Part shown: positions 1-9,138 of the stretch, piece by piece
Position numbering within the stretch: the stretch's first letter is position 1
How the letters are laid out: each line of letters opens with the position of its first letter
Assembly (NCBI GenBank): GCA_963989245.1
Contig: OZ022341.1
Span: forward strand, 65,833,357-65,897,356
From: Nansenia antarctica
Lineage: Eukaryota; Chordata; Actinopteri; Argentiniformes; Microstomatidae
Direction of reading: 5' to 3'
Length of the DNA stretch: 64,000 nt
Position numbers and translations under genes: made by a program
Notes under the pieces: generated by a model
What the model was told of the DNA's origin: nothing
Seen by the model: only the letters and a program-made list of their open reading frames with translations
The model's database searches: none

Positions 1-1565
1 CTCCCACACCAGCATAGGTGTCCCCTGTCCCCTCCCACACCAGCATAGGTGTCCCCTGTCCCCTGTCTCCTGTCTCCTCTCCCCTGTCCCCTCCCACACC
101 AGCGTAGGTATCCCCTGTCCCCTGTCCCCTGTCCCCTGTCCCCTCCCACACCAGCGTAGGTGTCCCCTGTCCACTGTCCCCTCCCACACCAGCGTAGGTT
201 CCTCCTGTCCACTGTCTCCTCCCACACCAGCGTAGGTGTCCCCTGTCCACTGTCCCCTCCCACACCAGCGTAGGTTCCTCCTGTCCACTGTCTCCTCCCA
301 CACCAGCGTAGGTTCCCCCTGTCCACTGTCTCCTCCCACACCAGCGTAGGTGTCCCCTGTCCCCTGTCCCCTCCCACACCAGCGTAGGTGTCCCCTGTCC
401 ACTGTCTCCTCCCACACCAGCGTAGGTGTCCCCTGTCCACTGTCCCCTCCCACACCAGCGTAGGTTTCCCCTGTCCCCTTTCTCCTCCCACACCAGCGTA
501 GGTGTCCCCTGTCCCCTGTCTCCTCCCACACCAGCGTAGGTGTCCCCTGTCCCCTGTCCACTGTCCCCTCCCACACCAGCGTAGGTGTCCCCTGTCCACT
601 GTCCCCTCCCACACCAGCGTAGGTGTCCCCTGTCCACTGTCCCCTCCCACACCAGCGTAGGTTTCCCCTGTCCCCTGTCTCCTCCCACACCAGCGTAGGT
701 GTCCCCTGTCCCCTGTCTCCTCCCACACCAGCGTAGGTGTCCCCTGTCTCTTCCCACACCAGCGTAGGTGTCCCCTGTCCCCTGTCCACTGTCTCCTCCC
801 ACACCAGCGTAGGTGTCCCCTGTCCACTGTCCCCTCCCACACCAGTGTAGGTGTCCCCTGTCCCCTGTCTCCTCCCACACCAGCGTAGGTGTCCCCTGTC
901 CCCTGTCTCCTCCCACACCAGCGTAGGTGTCCCCTGTCCCCTGTCTCCTCCCACACCAGTGTAGGTGTCCCCTGTCCACTGTCTCCTCCCACACCAGCGT
1001 AGGTGTCCCCTGTCCACTGTCTCCTCCCACACCAGCGTAGGTGTCCCCTGTCCACTGTCCCCTTCCACACCAGTGTAGGTGTCCCCTGTCCACTGTCCCC
1101 TTCCACACCAGTGTAGGTGTCCCCTGTCCACTGTCTCCTCCCACACCAGCGTAGGTGTCCCCTGTCCCCTGTCCACTGTCTCCTCCCACACCAGCGTAGG
1201 TGTCCCCTGTCCCCTGTCTCCTCCCACACCAGTGTAGGTGTCCCCTGTCCACTGTCTCCTCCCACACCAGCGTAGGTGTCCCCTGTCCACTGTCCCCTTC
1301 CACACCAGTGTAGGTGTCCCCTGTCCACTGTCCCCTTCCACACCAGCGTAGGTGTCCCCTGTCCACTGTCCACTGTCTCCTCCCACACCAGCGTAGGTGT
1401 CCCCTGTCCCCTGTCCCCTCCCACACCAGCATAGGTGTCCCCTGTCCACTGTCTCCTCCCACACCAGCGTAGGTGTCCCCTGTCCACTGTCCCCTCCCAC
1501 ACCAGTGTAGGTGTCCCCTGTCCACTGTCCCCTTCCACACCAGCGTAGGTGTCCCCTGTCCACTC
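1..1565. repeat. Minisatellite, about 24-45 bp units
   Basis: Tandem array running from the window edge. Each unit has a constant core (CCCACACCAGCGTAGGTGTC) followed by a variable number of CCCCTGTC, CACTGTC or CTCCTGTC blocks, so unit length varies. Variants (CATAGG, TGTAGG) are interspersed, which indicates unequal exchange. No coding potential seen. The array continues to the left of the window. Confidence 0.95.
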
Positions 1566-2096
1566 CTACAGCAGCGTAGGTGCCGGCTGTGAACAGCCTG
1601 TGTAGGCCTACCCCACAGCAGACCTGGGGGCCGTTCCACTAACGTTGATTAGTATATAGGCGATTGAAATAAATCAGGCGATCAGGCAACTCGGGATTGG
1701 AATTCAAGCCTCAGGTGATTCCTCGAACGAGGATCAGGCTTGTGTCATCAGTGTTCACAGAACACCGGCTTAGAAATCCTCGATATGGGCGCGTGCACGC
1801 AGACATAAAGAGCCCCGAAGAGTCGATCTGTCGAAATGAAGATACTCCACTCTGCAGGGGTCCTACATTTGCGCAGCATTCCGAAATATTGATCTTTATG
1901 AAGACGGAAAAATAAGATGTAAAAGAGTGCAATACTGCCGCAATTAACAAGGCGAGGGAAATGGTTTGCCATGAAATTGCTGACCGATTAAATGCGTAGG
2001 TCATACTAGCCCCAGTTATTGTTATATGTTCATATTTTAATAAATGAATATTTACTACTGTGGTCATATCAGCAGCAGGCTACGAGCCGTCATATC

Positions 2097-2183
2097 GTCA
2101 CAATGGCCTAGTGGTATCAACCGCTGCCATAGTATTTATTCGTCATTTTAAATCGGTGGTTCAAATCCCTCTTCTGACACACT
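2097..2183 (+). other. tRNA-like segment (Pol III box A/B relic)
   Basis: Shows a box A-like TGGCCTAGTGG and a box B-like GGTTCAAATCC. The ends GTCACAA and TTCTGAC can pair with one mismatch like an acceptor stem. A TTTTT run follows at about 2183. The anticodon arm does not fold convincingly, so this is better read as a tRNA-derived relic or SINE head than a working tRNA gene. Confidence 0.45.
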
Positions 2184-2365
2184 TTTTACTGCATTTCGTT
2201 GTCTGAATCTAATCTAAAATCTCATCTAAAAAAGTATGTAGGCTATAAAATTATGGTACAGGCTAATTTACAAGAACTGACACGATTACAATGTGTTTGA
2301 AGCCTTTTGAAGCCTTTGCATGAATACTTCGGTTAAATGTAAAAAAATTAAAAAATAAAATAAAT

Positions 2366-2430
2366 CAAGTCTCGAACTCGCAACCTTCGGAACTCTAGCT
2401 GGTTGCCTTAACCACTGCGCCAACCAGACT
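2366..2430 (-). other. tRNA-like segment on the minus strand
   Basis: On the minus strand it shows box A-like TGGCGCAGTGGTTAAGG and box B-like GGTTGCGAGTTCGAGAC, with T-rich runs downstream that could end Pol III transcription. The two ends pair for only about five bases and the anticodon stem is poor. Probably a tRNA-derived relic; it faces the + strand tRNA-like segment about 190 bp away inside the same element. Confidence 0.45.
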
Positions 2431-2511
2431 GCTGAGGCAAAAGCAATGCAAGTTGATAGACATACCTATTTATTTTATTTTATTTTTTACACTTTTTAAT
2501 TAATTTATTTT

Positions 2512-2655
2512 TTTGATCTATCTATCTATCACACTTTCAAAATATCAGGTAATCTATCACACAATCAAACTATCTATCTATCGATCGATCACACTTTCAA
2601 ATTATCAAATTATCTATCTATCACACAGTCAAACTATCTATCTATCTATCTCGTG
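2512..2655. repeat. (ATCT)n-rich simple repeats
   Basis: Interspersed CTAT/ATCT runs alternating with CACACTTTCAAA-type spacers, inside the 1.3 kb inverted-repeat element. Confidence 0.8.
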
Positions 2656-3104
2656 TGAAGTGGGAACTAATATTTCCTAAAAGACACTTGAGGAACTGTC
2701 GTTCGGGATGTAGTTTCCGCCTGTGAGCCTTTTTTGACGCACGCATTACCTTAGCCAGCCTCTTAGCCTCCCGAGTTATTCTGGTCGCGAGCAGGCTATG
2801 TTGCATAGCAACCAAACAGCGAATTATTTGAGCCACATTGATGGCACCGAACGCAAGATAAAATTATCGCCGATTAGAACTTTATCGCGGATTAGAAGAT
2901 CATCGACCTTCGTGGAATAGGCCCCTGTTATATAACGACTGTGTCGGCCTACCCCACAGCAGACCTGTTATATAGCCTGTGTAGGCCTACCCCACAGCAG
3001 ACCTGTTATATAGCAGGCTTCTATACGTGATCAGGTGTTGGACCCATCGGCGGTGCAGATCAGAATAACTGAGGGAGTAAAATAAAGTCTCTCTTTACTG
3101 AGAA

Positions 3105-3172
3105 GAACCTTTATTTTTACCAGGGAATTCCTTTGAGAACGAGTCTCTTTTTCGAAGGAGCCCTGGGAATGC
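3105..3172 (-). repeat. Retroelement 3'-end relic
   Basis: The stretch with CTTTATTTTTACCAGGGAA and GAACGAGTCTCTTTTTC resembles the common fish repeat motif of the type TTTAACCAGG...GAGA..CTCTTTTTC. Only the motif similarity supports this. Confidence 0.3.
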
Positions 3173-3224
3173 TCACTCGCTTTCACATTCACTCGCATTC
3201 TTACTCATTCATACTGCATGTTTC

Positions 3225-3236
3225 ATTCATTCATGT

Positions 3237-3267
<31 letters not shown>

Positions 3268-3405
3268 ACACGGCACGGGGAGAACATGCAAACTCCCACA
3301 GTGATTACCAGGAATCGAACCCAGCACCTTCCGAGACCGGGATTCGAACCCAGTACCTTGAGACTGTGAGGCAGTGATCTTAACCACTCTGCCACCGTGC
3401 CACCC
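3225..3405 (-). mobile_element. tRNA-derived SINE, DANA/Mermaid-like
   Basis: On the minus strand it opens with a tRNA-type head (GGTGGCACGGTGGCAGAGTG, then GGGTTCGAATCCCGG, partly duplicated) followed by the familiar body containing TTTGCATGTTCTCCCCGTG and GTGGGTTTCCTCCGGGC. This order of head and body is that of the teleost DANA/Mermaid SINEs. It is truncated after the body and lies next to a (TAA)n tract. Confidence 0.75.
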
Positions 3406-3407
3406 GA

Positions 3408-3519
<112 letters not shown>

Positions 3520-3780
3520 TTTTATTTGTATAACACTTCTCCTACAAACGTTGCAGCTCAACGTGCTCCAATCGTTATATAATCATCATTTAATTATTTA
3601 GTCACTTAAAGGCAATATTAAAAAGATGGGTTTTTAGTCTAGACTTGAACATTATGTGCTGAGGTTGCATCTCTAATGTAAACTGGCAGTGAGACACAAT
3701 CTGGAGCTTAGAATGAGAATGCAGCCTCACCAAATCTCTTCTTTTGTACATGTGGTACACAGAGAAATAGCAGGGTCAAA
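3520..3780 (-). mobile_element. L2-like LINE, 3'-end fragment
   Basis: The same 3' region as the copies at 43255-43540 and 53826-54048: on the minus strand it contains AAGAAGAGATTTGGTGAGGC, then the coding end and a 3' UTR with GCAGCTCAA. The reading frame is decayed here; only the C-terminal end of ORF2 and the 3' UTR remain. The (TAA)n tract lies at its 3' end. Confidence 0.65.
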
Positions 3781-3899
3781 ACAGTACGTACGACACTGTC
3801 GAAAATAAACTCAGGCTCCGAAAGGCAGCCTTGAAATAAGTAACATAAAAAAACGAAACAAACTAAGTTGACTTCAAATGTACCTGATCATACGTCACG

Positions 3900-4137
3900 A
3901 AAAGGCAATAACAAGGTCCTCCAGGACAGATACAAAAGGCAATAACAAGGTCCTCCAGGACAGATAGAAAAGGCAATAACAAGGTCCTCCAGGACAGATA
4001 GAAAAGGCAATAACAAGGTCCTCCAGGACAGATAGAAAAGGCAATAACAAGGTCCTCCAGGACAGATAGAAAAGGCAATAACAAGGTCCTCCAGGACAGA
4101 TAGAAAAGGCAATAACAAGGTCCTCCAGGACAGATAG
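3900..4137. repeat. 34 bp tandem repeat, seven copies
   Basis: Seven near-perfect copies of a 34 bp unit containing AAAAGGCAATAACAAGGTCC, total 238 bp. The open frames of 124 and 139 codons on the minus strand are only this repeat read through (34 is not a multiple of 3, so the frame rotates). Confidence 0.95.
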
Positions 4138-4555
4138 CGCAAAGTCTTAAATACCGGGTATTTCCTACCGGCAGGATTAGAGTTCTCCAAACATAACAGT
4201 TGTGGTCGACTGACAAGGGAACAGGGAAACGGGACACACATCAGTAGCCACATACAAACACACACAGCTGACAACCAGCAGTTAATAAAGTCCCATACTG
4301 ACTGCAATCCTCCAAGTCACCAGGAGGAGGCATTGGCGAGTCGTCAACAAAGACCCCCCCTCGTAACACAGGTCACCACAGTGGGGGGACGTATTTAGTG
4401 ATTTGTGGTGTATGATTTATGACTCAAGTGATTTTTACTGTGACTGCCAATGTTGTCTGTTCTGCTAGCCGTCTCACAATGTCAAAGGTCAAAGGGATTC
4501 GTTATGTGTCTGCCAGCTTAACTGACCTATAACTGACAGTCGCGTGTGAGAGACC
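4138..4555. other. No gene recognised
   Basis: Unique-looking AT/GC-mixed sequence between two tandem arrays, presumably intronic to, or upstream of, the carboxypeptidase exons. I see no exon, RNA gene or intact element. Confidence 0.5.
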
Positions 4556-5205
4556 TGTGTCTCCTCCTGAGACATCTACTACCCCCCAGCACTGTGTCTC
4601 CTGAGACATCTACTACCCCCAACACTGTGTCTCCTGAGACATCTACTACCCCCCAGCACTGTGTCTCCTGAGACATCTACTACCCCCCAGCACTGTGTCT
4701 CCTGAGACATCTACTACCCCCCAGCACTGTGTCTCCTGAGACATCTACTACCCCCCAGCACTGTGTCTCCTGAGACATCTACTACCCCCCAGCACTGTGT
4801 CTCCTGAGACATCTACTACCCCCCAGCACTGTGTCTCCTGAGACATCTACTACCCCCCAGCACTGCACCTCCTGAGACATCTACTACCCCCCAGCACTGT
4901 GTCTCCTGAGACATCTACTACCCCCCAGCACTGTGTCTCCTGAGACATCTACTACCCCCCAGCACTGTGTCTCCTGAGACATCTACTACCCCCCAGCACT
5001 GTGTCTCCTGAGACATCTACTACCCCCCAGAACTGTGTCTCCTGAGACATCTACTACCCCCCAGCACTGCGTCTCCTGAGACATCTACTACCCCCCAGAA
5101 CTGTGTCTCCTGAGACATCTACTACCCCCCAGCACTGCCTCCTAAGACTTCTACTGCCCCCCAGCACTGTCTCCTAAGACTTCTACCGCCCCCCTTGTAC
5201 TGTTT
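4556..5205. repeat. 34 bp tandem repeat, about 19 copies
   Basis: Units of GAGACATCTACTACCCCCCA followed by GCACTGTGTCTCCT, with single-base variants (CACTGCACC, AACTGTG) and degenerate last copies. Lies about 280 bp upstream of the first visible carboxypeptidase exon, so it is probably intronic. Confidence 0.95.
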
Positions 5206-5357
5206 CTCCAGTGTCTATAAAAAAAAGAATTAAAAAAATATATATATACGTATATATAATCTTATTTTCTAGACGACTGCCAGTGGCCACTGGCCTGAGC
5301 TAGATTACTCTTCCTGCTACGACTGGTGAACTGATGATTCACTTGCTTAGTCAAATG

Positions 5358-5440
5358 TATCGATTGTAAAGTCGCTTTGGAATAAGGTGTCTGCTAAATG
5401 GCAAAAATGTAAGAATGTAAATGTAAATGTAAAAATGTAA
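5358..5440 (+). repeat. Short interspersed repeat 3' end with (AATGTAA)n tail
   Basis: Contains GTCGCTTTGGAATAAGG, GTCTGCTAAATGGC and an ATGTAAATGTAA tail, the mirror of the motif at 58060-58115. This is a widespread teleost short repeat end. It abuts the duplicated splice acceptor of the next exon. Confidence 0.55.
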
Positions 5441-5491
5441 CTGTGTTGTCTGCAGGACCGTATGTAACTGTGTTGTCTGCAGGACCGTATG
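5428..5491 (+). other. Tandemly duplicated splice acceptor
   Basis: A segment of about 27 bp ending in TTGTCTGCAGGACCGTATGT is present twice in a row, giving two 3' splice sites, after 5455 and after 5482. Only the second leads into the open carboxypeptidase exon. From the first, the reading frame would be D-R-M followed directly by TAA. Confidence 0.85.
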
Positions 5492-5573
5492 TGGCGTAAG
5501 ACCCGCTCCAAGACCTCCAGCCCATTCTGCCGCGGCGTCGACCCCAACAGGAACTGGGACGCCGGCTTTGGCG
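5483..5573 (+). CDS. Carboxypeptidase A (CPA2-like), internal exon with RMWRKTRS
   Basis: First visible exon of a metallocarboxypeptidase of the M14A family, a zinc exopeptidase that removes C-terminal hydrophobic or aromatic residues and is usually secreted as a pancreatic zymogen. The 91 nt exon is flanked by an AG acceptor and a GTACGC donor and ends in phase 1. It encodes DRMWRKTRS, then a Cys, then GVDPNRNWDAGFG. These carry the family's substrate-binding residues: Arg127, and Asn144-Arg145 that hold the terminal carboxylate (bovine CPA numbering, from family knowledge). Upstream exons with the signal peptide, propeptide and the HxxE zinc site are not in the window; the 5 kb to the left is repeats. 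Family assignment is secure; the exact paralogue (CPA1, CPA2, CPA4 or CPA5 type) is less so. Confidence 0.93.
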
Positions 5574-5784
5574 GTACGCTAGCTCAGCTTGGCTACGCTA
5601 GCAGAGCTTGGCTACGTTAGCTCAGCTTGGCTATGTTAGCTCAGCCTGGCTGTCTGAGAGACCTCCAGAGATAATAGCCCAATAATAATAGATGTCCATA
5701 GATAATAGTCCAATGACTAGACTGGGACAATTCCTGTGGAAATTGTGAAGCGTGCTTGCCCCTCACAGCCAGTAGGGGGCAGGT

Positions 5785-6002
5785 CAGTGGCCTCTGCCCC
5801 CCCCCCCCCCCCCCCTGCACCTGGGCCACTCCCCTGCCCCACCGGTGAAGACCGCATTTCTCTATCTCACCCAGGGGCCGAGCTGACTAGCACTAGCTAA
5901 GTAGCTAACTCCCCTAGATAATAGTCCTATAATAATAATAATAATAATAGATTTCCATAGATAATAGTCCAATAATGTGTGTGTGTGTGTGTGTGTGTGT
6001 CC
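5785..6002. repeat. Intronic simple repeats: poly-C, (AAT)n and (TG)n
   Basis: A run of about 18 C residues near 5797-5814, an (AATA)n stretch at about 5928-5950, and (TG)n at about 5975-6000 that reaches the splice acceptor of the next exon. Two similar segments with ATAATAGTCCAATAA/ATAATAGATGTCCATAG also repeat within this intron. Confidence 0.85.
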
Positions 6003-6004
6003 AG

Positions 6005-6204
6005 GTCCTGGAGCCAGCAGTAACCCGTGCTCAGACTCGTACCACGGCACTCACGCCCACTCTGAGGTGGAGGTGGAGAACGTGGTGAAGCTGGTGCGTA
6101 GCCACGGCAACGTGAAGGCCTTCATCTCCGTGCACGCCTACTCCCAGCTGCTCATGTACCCCTACGGATACACCTGCACGGACATACCTGACCAGGCCGA
6201 GCTG
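6005..6204 (+). CDS. Carboxypeptidase A (CPA2-like), exon with third zinc ligand
   Basis: A 200 nt exon starting after CCAG (phase 1, completing a Gly) and ending before GTAATG. It encodes GPGASSNPCSDSYHG, a helix with HSEVEVENVVKLV, then KAFISVHAYSQLLMYPYGY. The His of SVHAYSQ is the third zinc ligand (His196), followed two residues later by Tyr198. Vertebrate CPAs usually read HSY here; this gene has HAY. Two Cys residues (NPCSD and YTCTD) fit the CPA fold but their pairing cannot be judged. The intron before it ends in a (TG)n tract directly against the acceptor, at about 5975-6002. Confidence 0.94.
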
Positions 6205-6240
6205 GTAATGACTAAGTTTATATTTTTTCAGGCATTTTTG

Positions 6241-6352
6241 GGGCATTAATGATGTTCTAGAGTTAAATCCCTGACCATTAATGGTGTTCTAGAGTTAAAT
6301 CCCTGACCATTAATGGTGTTCTAGAGTTAAATCCCTGACCATTAATGGGTGT
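6241..6352. repeat. 32-33 bp tandem repeat, about 3.4 copies
   Basis: Units of TGTTCTAGAGTTAAATCCCT followed by GACCATTAATGG within the carboxypeptidase intron. Confidence 0.9.
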
Positions 6353-6499
6353 TCGATCACAGTTTCTTACGTGATGTCGCCAACCCACCCGACTATACGC
6401 CCCTCATCTCCGCATAGTCAGCTCTGTAGTTCACTGTCTCTTACAGTGCTGTTGGCCTGGCCACCATCACTAAAGCTCCTCTTCCTCTTGGTTGTGCAG

Positions 6500-6584
6500 G
6501 ACTCTCTGGGTCGGGCGGCAGTCCAGAAGCTCACCTCTCTGCACGGGACCAGGTACAAAGTGGGAAGCATCTGCAAGATCATCT
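6500..6584 (+). CDS. Carboxypeptidase A (CPA2-like), penultimate coding exon
   Basis: An 85 nt exon between GTTGTGCAG and GTGAGT. It encodes DSLGRAAVQKLTSLHGTRYK, then VGSICKII plus the first base of the next codon. That split codon becomes Tyr248 (Y of YQASGG), the mobile substrate-capping tyrosine of CPAs. Ile243 is present, as in A-type enzymes. The following intron is about 2.55 kb and is filled by (CAGA)n, an L2-like LINE on the opposite strand and a second LINE nested in it. Confidence 0.93.
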
Positions 6585-6604
6585 GTGAGTACCAGAGCCG
6601 TCAA

Positions 6605-6771
6605 TGACAGACAGACAGACAGACAGGCAGACAGGCAGGCAGACAGACAGGCAGACAGGCAGACAGGCAGACAGGCAGACAGACAGGCAGACAGGCAGAC
6701 AGAGCCGTCAATGACAGACAGACAGACAGACAGGCAGACAGGCAGACAGACAGGCAGACAGAGCCGTCAAT
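6605..6771. repeat. (CAGA/CAGG)n tract with an embedded duplicated segment
   Basis: CAGACAGG-type simple repeats interrupted three times by AGAGCCGTCAATGACAG. That phrase starts at 6596, 11 bp after the donor of the preceding exon, so exon-adjacent intron sequence has been copied along with the simple repeat. Confidence 0.9.
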
Positions 6772-7311
6772 GACAGCACTTACAATACTTATGTGATACT
6801 TAAATGGTAAACTGACTGACTTATATAGTAAGTAAGTAAAGCTTTATTTATACAGCACCTTTCATACAAGAAATGCAGCTCAACGTGCTTTACAACAGGA
6901 ATAAGAACATAAAGTGAATCTAAAAACATATATAAAAACATATATAAGCATAGAATGAATATAAACGCAGGGGAAAACACTAAAAAGAAAAGGTAAAGAT
7001 CTAACTTTCCATATCCCTTTCATCTCCCTACCTTACACAGTCTTTCTGTACTTCCCACTGGCTTTACACCAGCACCACTATGAACATATTTACTACCACT
7101 TGCCTAATGGCAAGACTGGGCTTTATTTTATTTCCACACTAACTTAAATCTTTTGCACACCTCTTTCAACTAGTCAGTCTGTGTACGTGAATATAAGAGC
7201 AGGGGAAAACAGTAAAAAGAAAAGGTAAAGAAAATACAATAAAAAATAATTTTAAAAAGGGCATTTAAAGTGCAGTAGCTGGCAAATGAGTAGTAGGCAG
7301 GTGCAGATGAG

Positions 7312-7880
7312 CTAGTTGAAGGCTATATTGAAGAAGTGCGTTTTTAGCTTTCTTTTAAAAATATTTAGTGAGCTGGCTTCCCTGATCTCTAAAGGTAATG
7401 TGTTCCAAAGCTTTGGGGCATAGTTGGCATAGGCTGCGCTCCCGATCTTCTTCTGACTATTGCTGGGAACCTCTAATAAACCTGCGATAGATGATCTTAG
7501 TGTTCTTGAGGGTGCATAATTGGCAAGGGAATTAGCAATGTACTTTGGGCCTCGCCCATTAAGGGCTTTGTATATAAGGAGGTGAAAGAATGATGTTTTC
7601 GTCACCTTGTTAATATGGGACTTGAAGCTTAGGTCTGAGTCGAAAATAACACCTAGACTTGTAACCTCAGGTTTAATCCATGATGTCAGTTTCCCCAGAT
7701 TATTAAGCAGCATATCCCTCTTTGCTTTAGCGCCGATCAGTAGGACTTCAGTTTTGTCCTCGTTTAGCTTCAGGAAGTTATTGCTCATCCATTTATTTAT
7801 TGCTAGAAGGCAGTTCGTGATGGAGTCTATAGCTGAAGTATCATTTGGTTCAGCAGAAATATACAGTTTCGTGTCATCGG
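7312..7880 (-). pseudogene. L2-like LINE reverse transcriptase, C-terminal part
   Basis: Open from the YADD box (LYADDTKLY, about 7860-7884) through NNFLKLNEDKTEVLLIG, GVIFDSDLSFKSHI and the C-terminus KLKTHFFNIAFN. This is the palm end, thumb and tail of an L2/CR1-type reverse transcriptase that copied its RNA at a nicked target. It is disconnected from its N-terminal half (8363-8689) by the nested LINE and lacks the endonuclease, so it cannot make a full ORF2 protein. Confidence 0.8.
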
Positions 7881-7884
7881 CATA

Positions 7885-8362
7885 CAGTCAAACAGACTGA
7901 AGCTCAGCTTCTACCCCAGGGCCATTCAGGCCCTGAACACAGCAAAGACCTAGGTTATAGGCCCTGGACAATCTAGACAATTTGATGGCAGCTACTAGAT
8001 TGAAATCAAGTGCAATACTGAAACACAACTGTGAACATTTCAAACCTGCAAACTGCGACACTTTAAATGAATGTGCAATAACACTATGTGCAATATGACA
8101 ACCCTCGGGTACATAAGGTTCAGAGATAGGAAATGTTAGAATAGGTATAGCATAGCATAGAGTACAGCACAGTGTTTTATTTGTATAGTATAGTATAGTG
8201 GATAGTGTACATAGCCTTTATTTATGTAAACCAGCTCTTTTCCCTTCTTGTTTTTAGTTTTTTTCCTAGCACCAGGGGAGCCCCCCCCTCCCAAATTTCG
8301 TTGTTTGGTACCTGTACTATATCAATGACAATAAAGACCATTCATTCATTCATTCATTCATA
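7885..8362 (+). mobile_element. Truncated LINE 3' end with (ATTC)n tail
   Basis: A 3' fragment whose 5' part (AGACTGAAGCTCAGCTTCTA..) matches the minus-strand LINE at 59445-60280 in reverse complement. It ends GACAATAAAGACC followed by (ATTC)n. CATA at 7881-7884 and 8359-8362 is the apparent target duplication. The insertion falls in the YADD box of the host LINE. Confidence 0.8.
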
Positions 8363-8689
8363 GCTGTGGAAACATACGTTGTGCTCTCTAATGATGTCCC
8401 CGAGTGGTAACATGTATAGTGAGAATAGTAGTGGACCAAGGCAGCTCCCTTGTGCGACTCCGAAGTCGCTGTCATATTTCTCAGACACATGATCTCCAAG
8501 CTTGACATAGGACTTTCTCCCTGTAATGTATGTTCTGAACCAATTTAACACGCTGCCAGAAAGACCAACTAACTCTTCAAGACGATTGATTAGGATATCA
8601 TGGTCGATCGTATCGAACGCTGCACTTAGATCTAATAGGACGAGAATTGAGACCTTATTAGCATCAGAGTTTAGTCTGAGATCACTCAC
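8363..8689 (-). pseudogene. L2-like LINE reverse transcriptase, fingers/palm part
   Basis: Encodes VSILVLLDLSAAFDTIDHDI, with the first catalytic Asp in the SAAFDTIDH box, then FGVAQGSCLGPLLFSLY, ending CFHSY just before the YADD box. The frame breaks at 8362 where the nested LINE tail starts. The truncated 5' side stops near 8700. Non-functional fragment. Confidence 0.8.
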
Positions 8690-8702
8690 TATATACTGTA
8701 TA

Positions 8703-8815
8703 TAGCTATGCCTTATTCCAAAGAGCTTTACAATGGCCTCTCATTCACCCAGTCACACACACATTCACACACCAATGGCGGCAAGCTACCATGCAAGGGT
8801 TAGGGTAAGCATGAT
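8703..8815. repeat. Interspersed repeat, first copy
   Basis: TATGCCTTATTCCAAAGAGC through CACACACATTCACACACC and AATGGCGGCAAGCTACC, about 85 per cent like the copy at 9722-9863. Only the first part is present. An (AAT)n run at 8868-8901 follows. Confidence 0.7.
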
Positions 8816-8869
8816 ATAGACAACAATCAACAATGGCTGCAGGCCTATATACAGTAGCTTCAGAGCATC

Positions 8870-8901
<32 letters not shown>

Positions 8902-9138
8902 ATTTTTAGATTTCTAAATCTGAATCTAAGTGTCTTTGTAGGATAATCTGCTCTGTATACTGCAAGTATATCTAGCTTAGAGTCCTTAGCAACGCTTAGA
9001 GTCCTTAGCAACGCTTAGAGTCAACTACACCTAGTAGATTTCGGGCGGAGAAGCGGCGAACAAGCAACGCCAGCGTCCTCTCTCGACCGGCATTTTTTAA
9101 AAAGTGATTGACTCACTGGTGTTGTGTTCCCCTGCCAG

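Larger units (their letters stand above)
1627..2925. mobile_element. 1.3 kb inverted-repeat DNA transposon, non-autonomous
   Basis: The left end begins GGGGCCGTTCCAC and the right end, read on the minus strand, begins GGGGCCTATTCCACGAAG, giving imperfect terminal inverted repeats. A TG dinucleotide flanks both sides, and the neighbouring 38 bp repeat copies show the empty site with a single TG. No transposase reading frame is visible; short open frames of 60-118 codons inside have no recognisable motif. It carries two tRNA-like segments in opposite orientation and ATCT-rich simple repeats. Superfamily is unresolved: a 2 bp TG duplication is unusual, and a 3 bp CTG duplication cannot be excluded. 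Confidence 0.7.
1599..3014. repeat. Three copies of a 38 bp unit, first one split by an insertion
   Basis: A unit containing GGCCTACCCCACAGCAGACC followed by TGTTATATAGC occurs at about 1599-1626 plus 2926-2937, at 2941-2976 and at 2979-3014. The first copy is interrupted by the inverted-repeat element at 1627-2925; the other two copies preserve the uninterrupted site. Confidence 0.85.
6824..8700 (-). mobile_element. L2/CR1-like LINE, 5'-truncated, split by a second LINE
   Basis: Runs on the minus strand from about 8700 to a 3' UTR ending in (AGTA)n at 6824. It encodes reverse transcriptase segments: LLDLSAAFDTIDHDIL, GVAQGSCLGPLLFSLY and, after the insertion, the YADD catalytic box, then the C-terminal region ending LWNTLPLEIREASSLNIF. 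The region between SHINKVTKTSFF and HLLIYKALNG is shorter than in full-length relatives, so an internal deletion is likely. A truncated + strand LINE interrupts it at 7885-8362. Confidence 0.85.

Noticed and set aside
2097..2183. Functional tRNA gene
   Set aside because: Anticodon arm and T-stem do not fold properly; the segment is part of a transposon.
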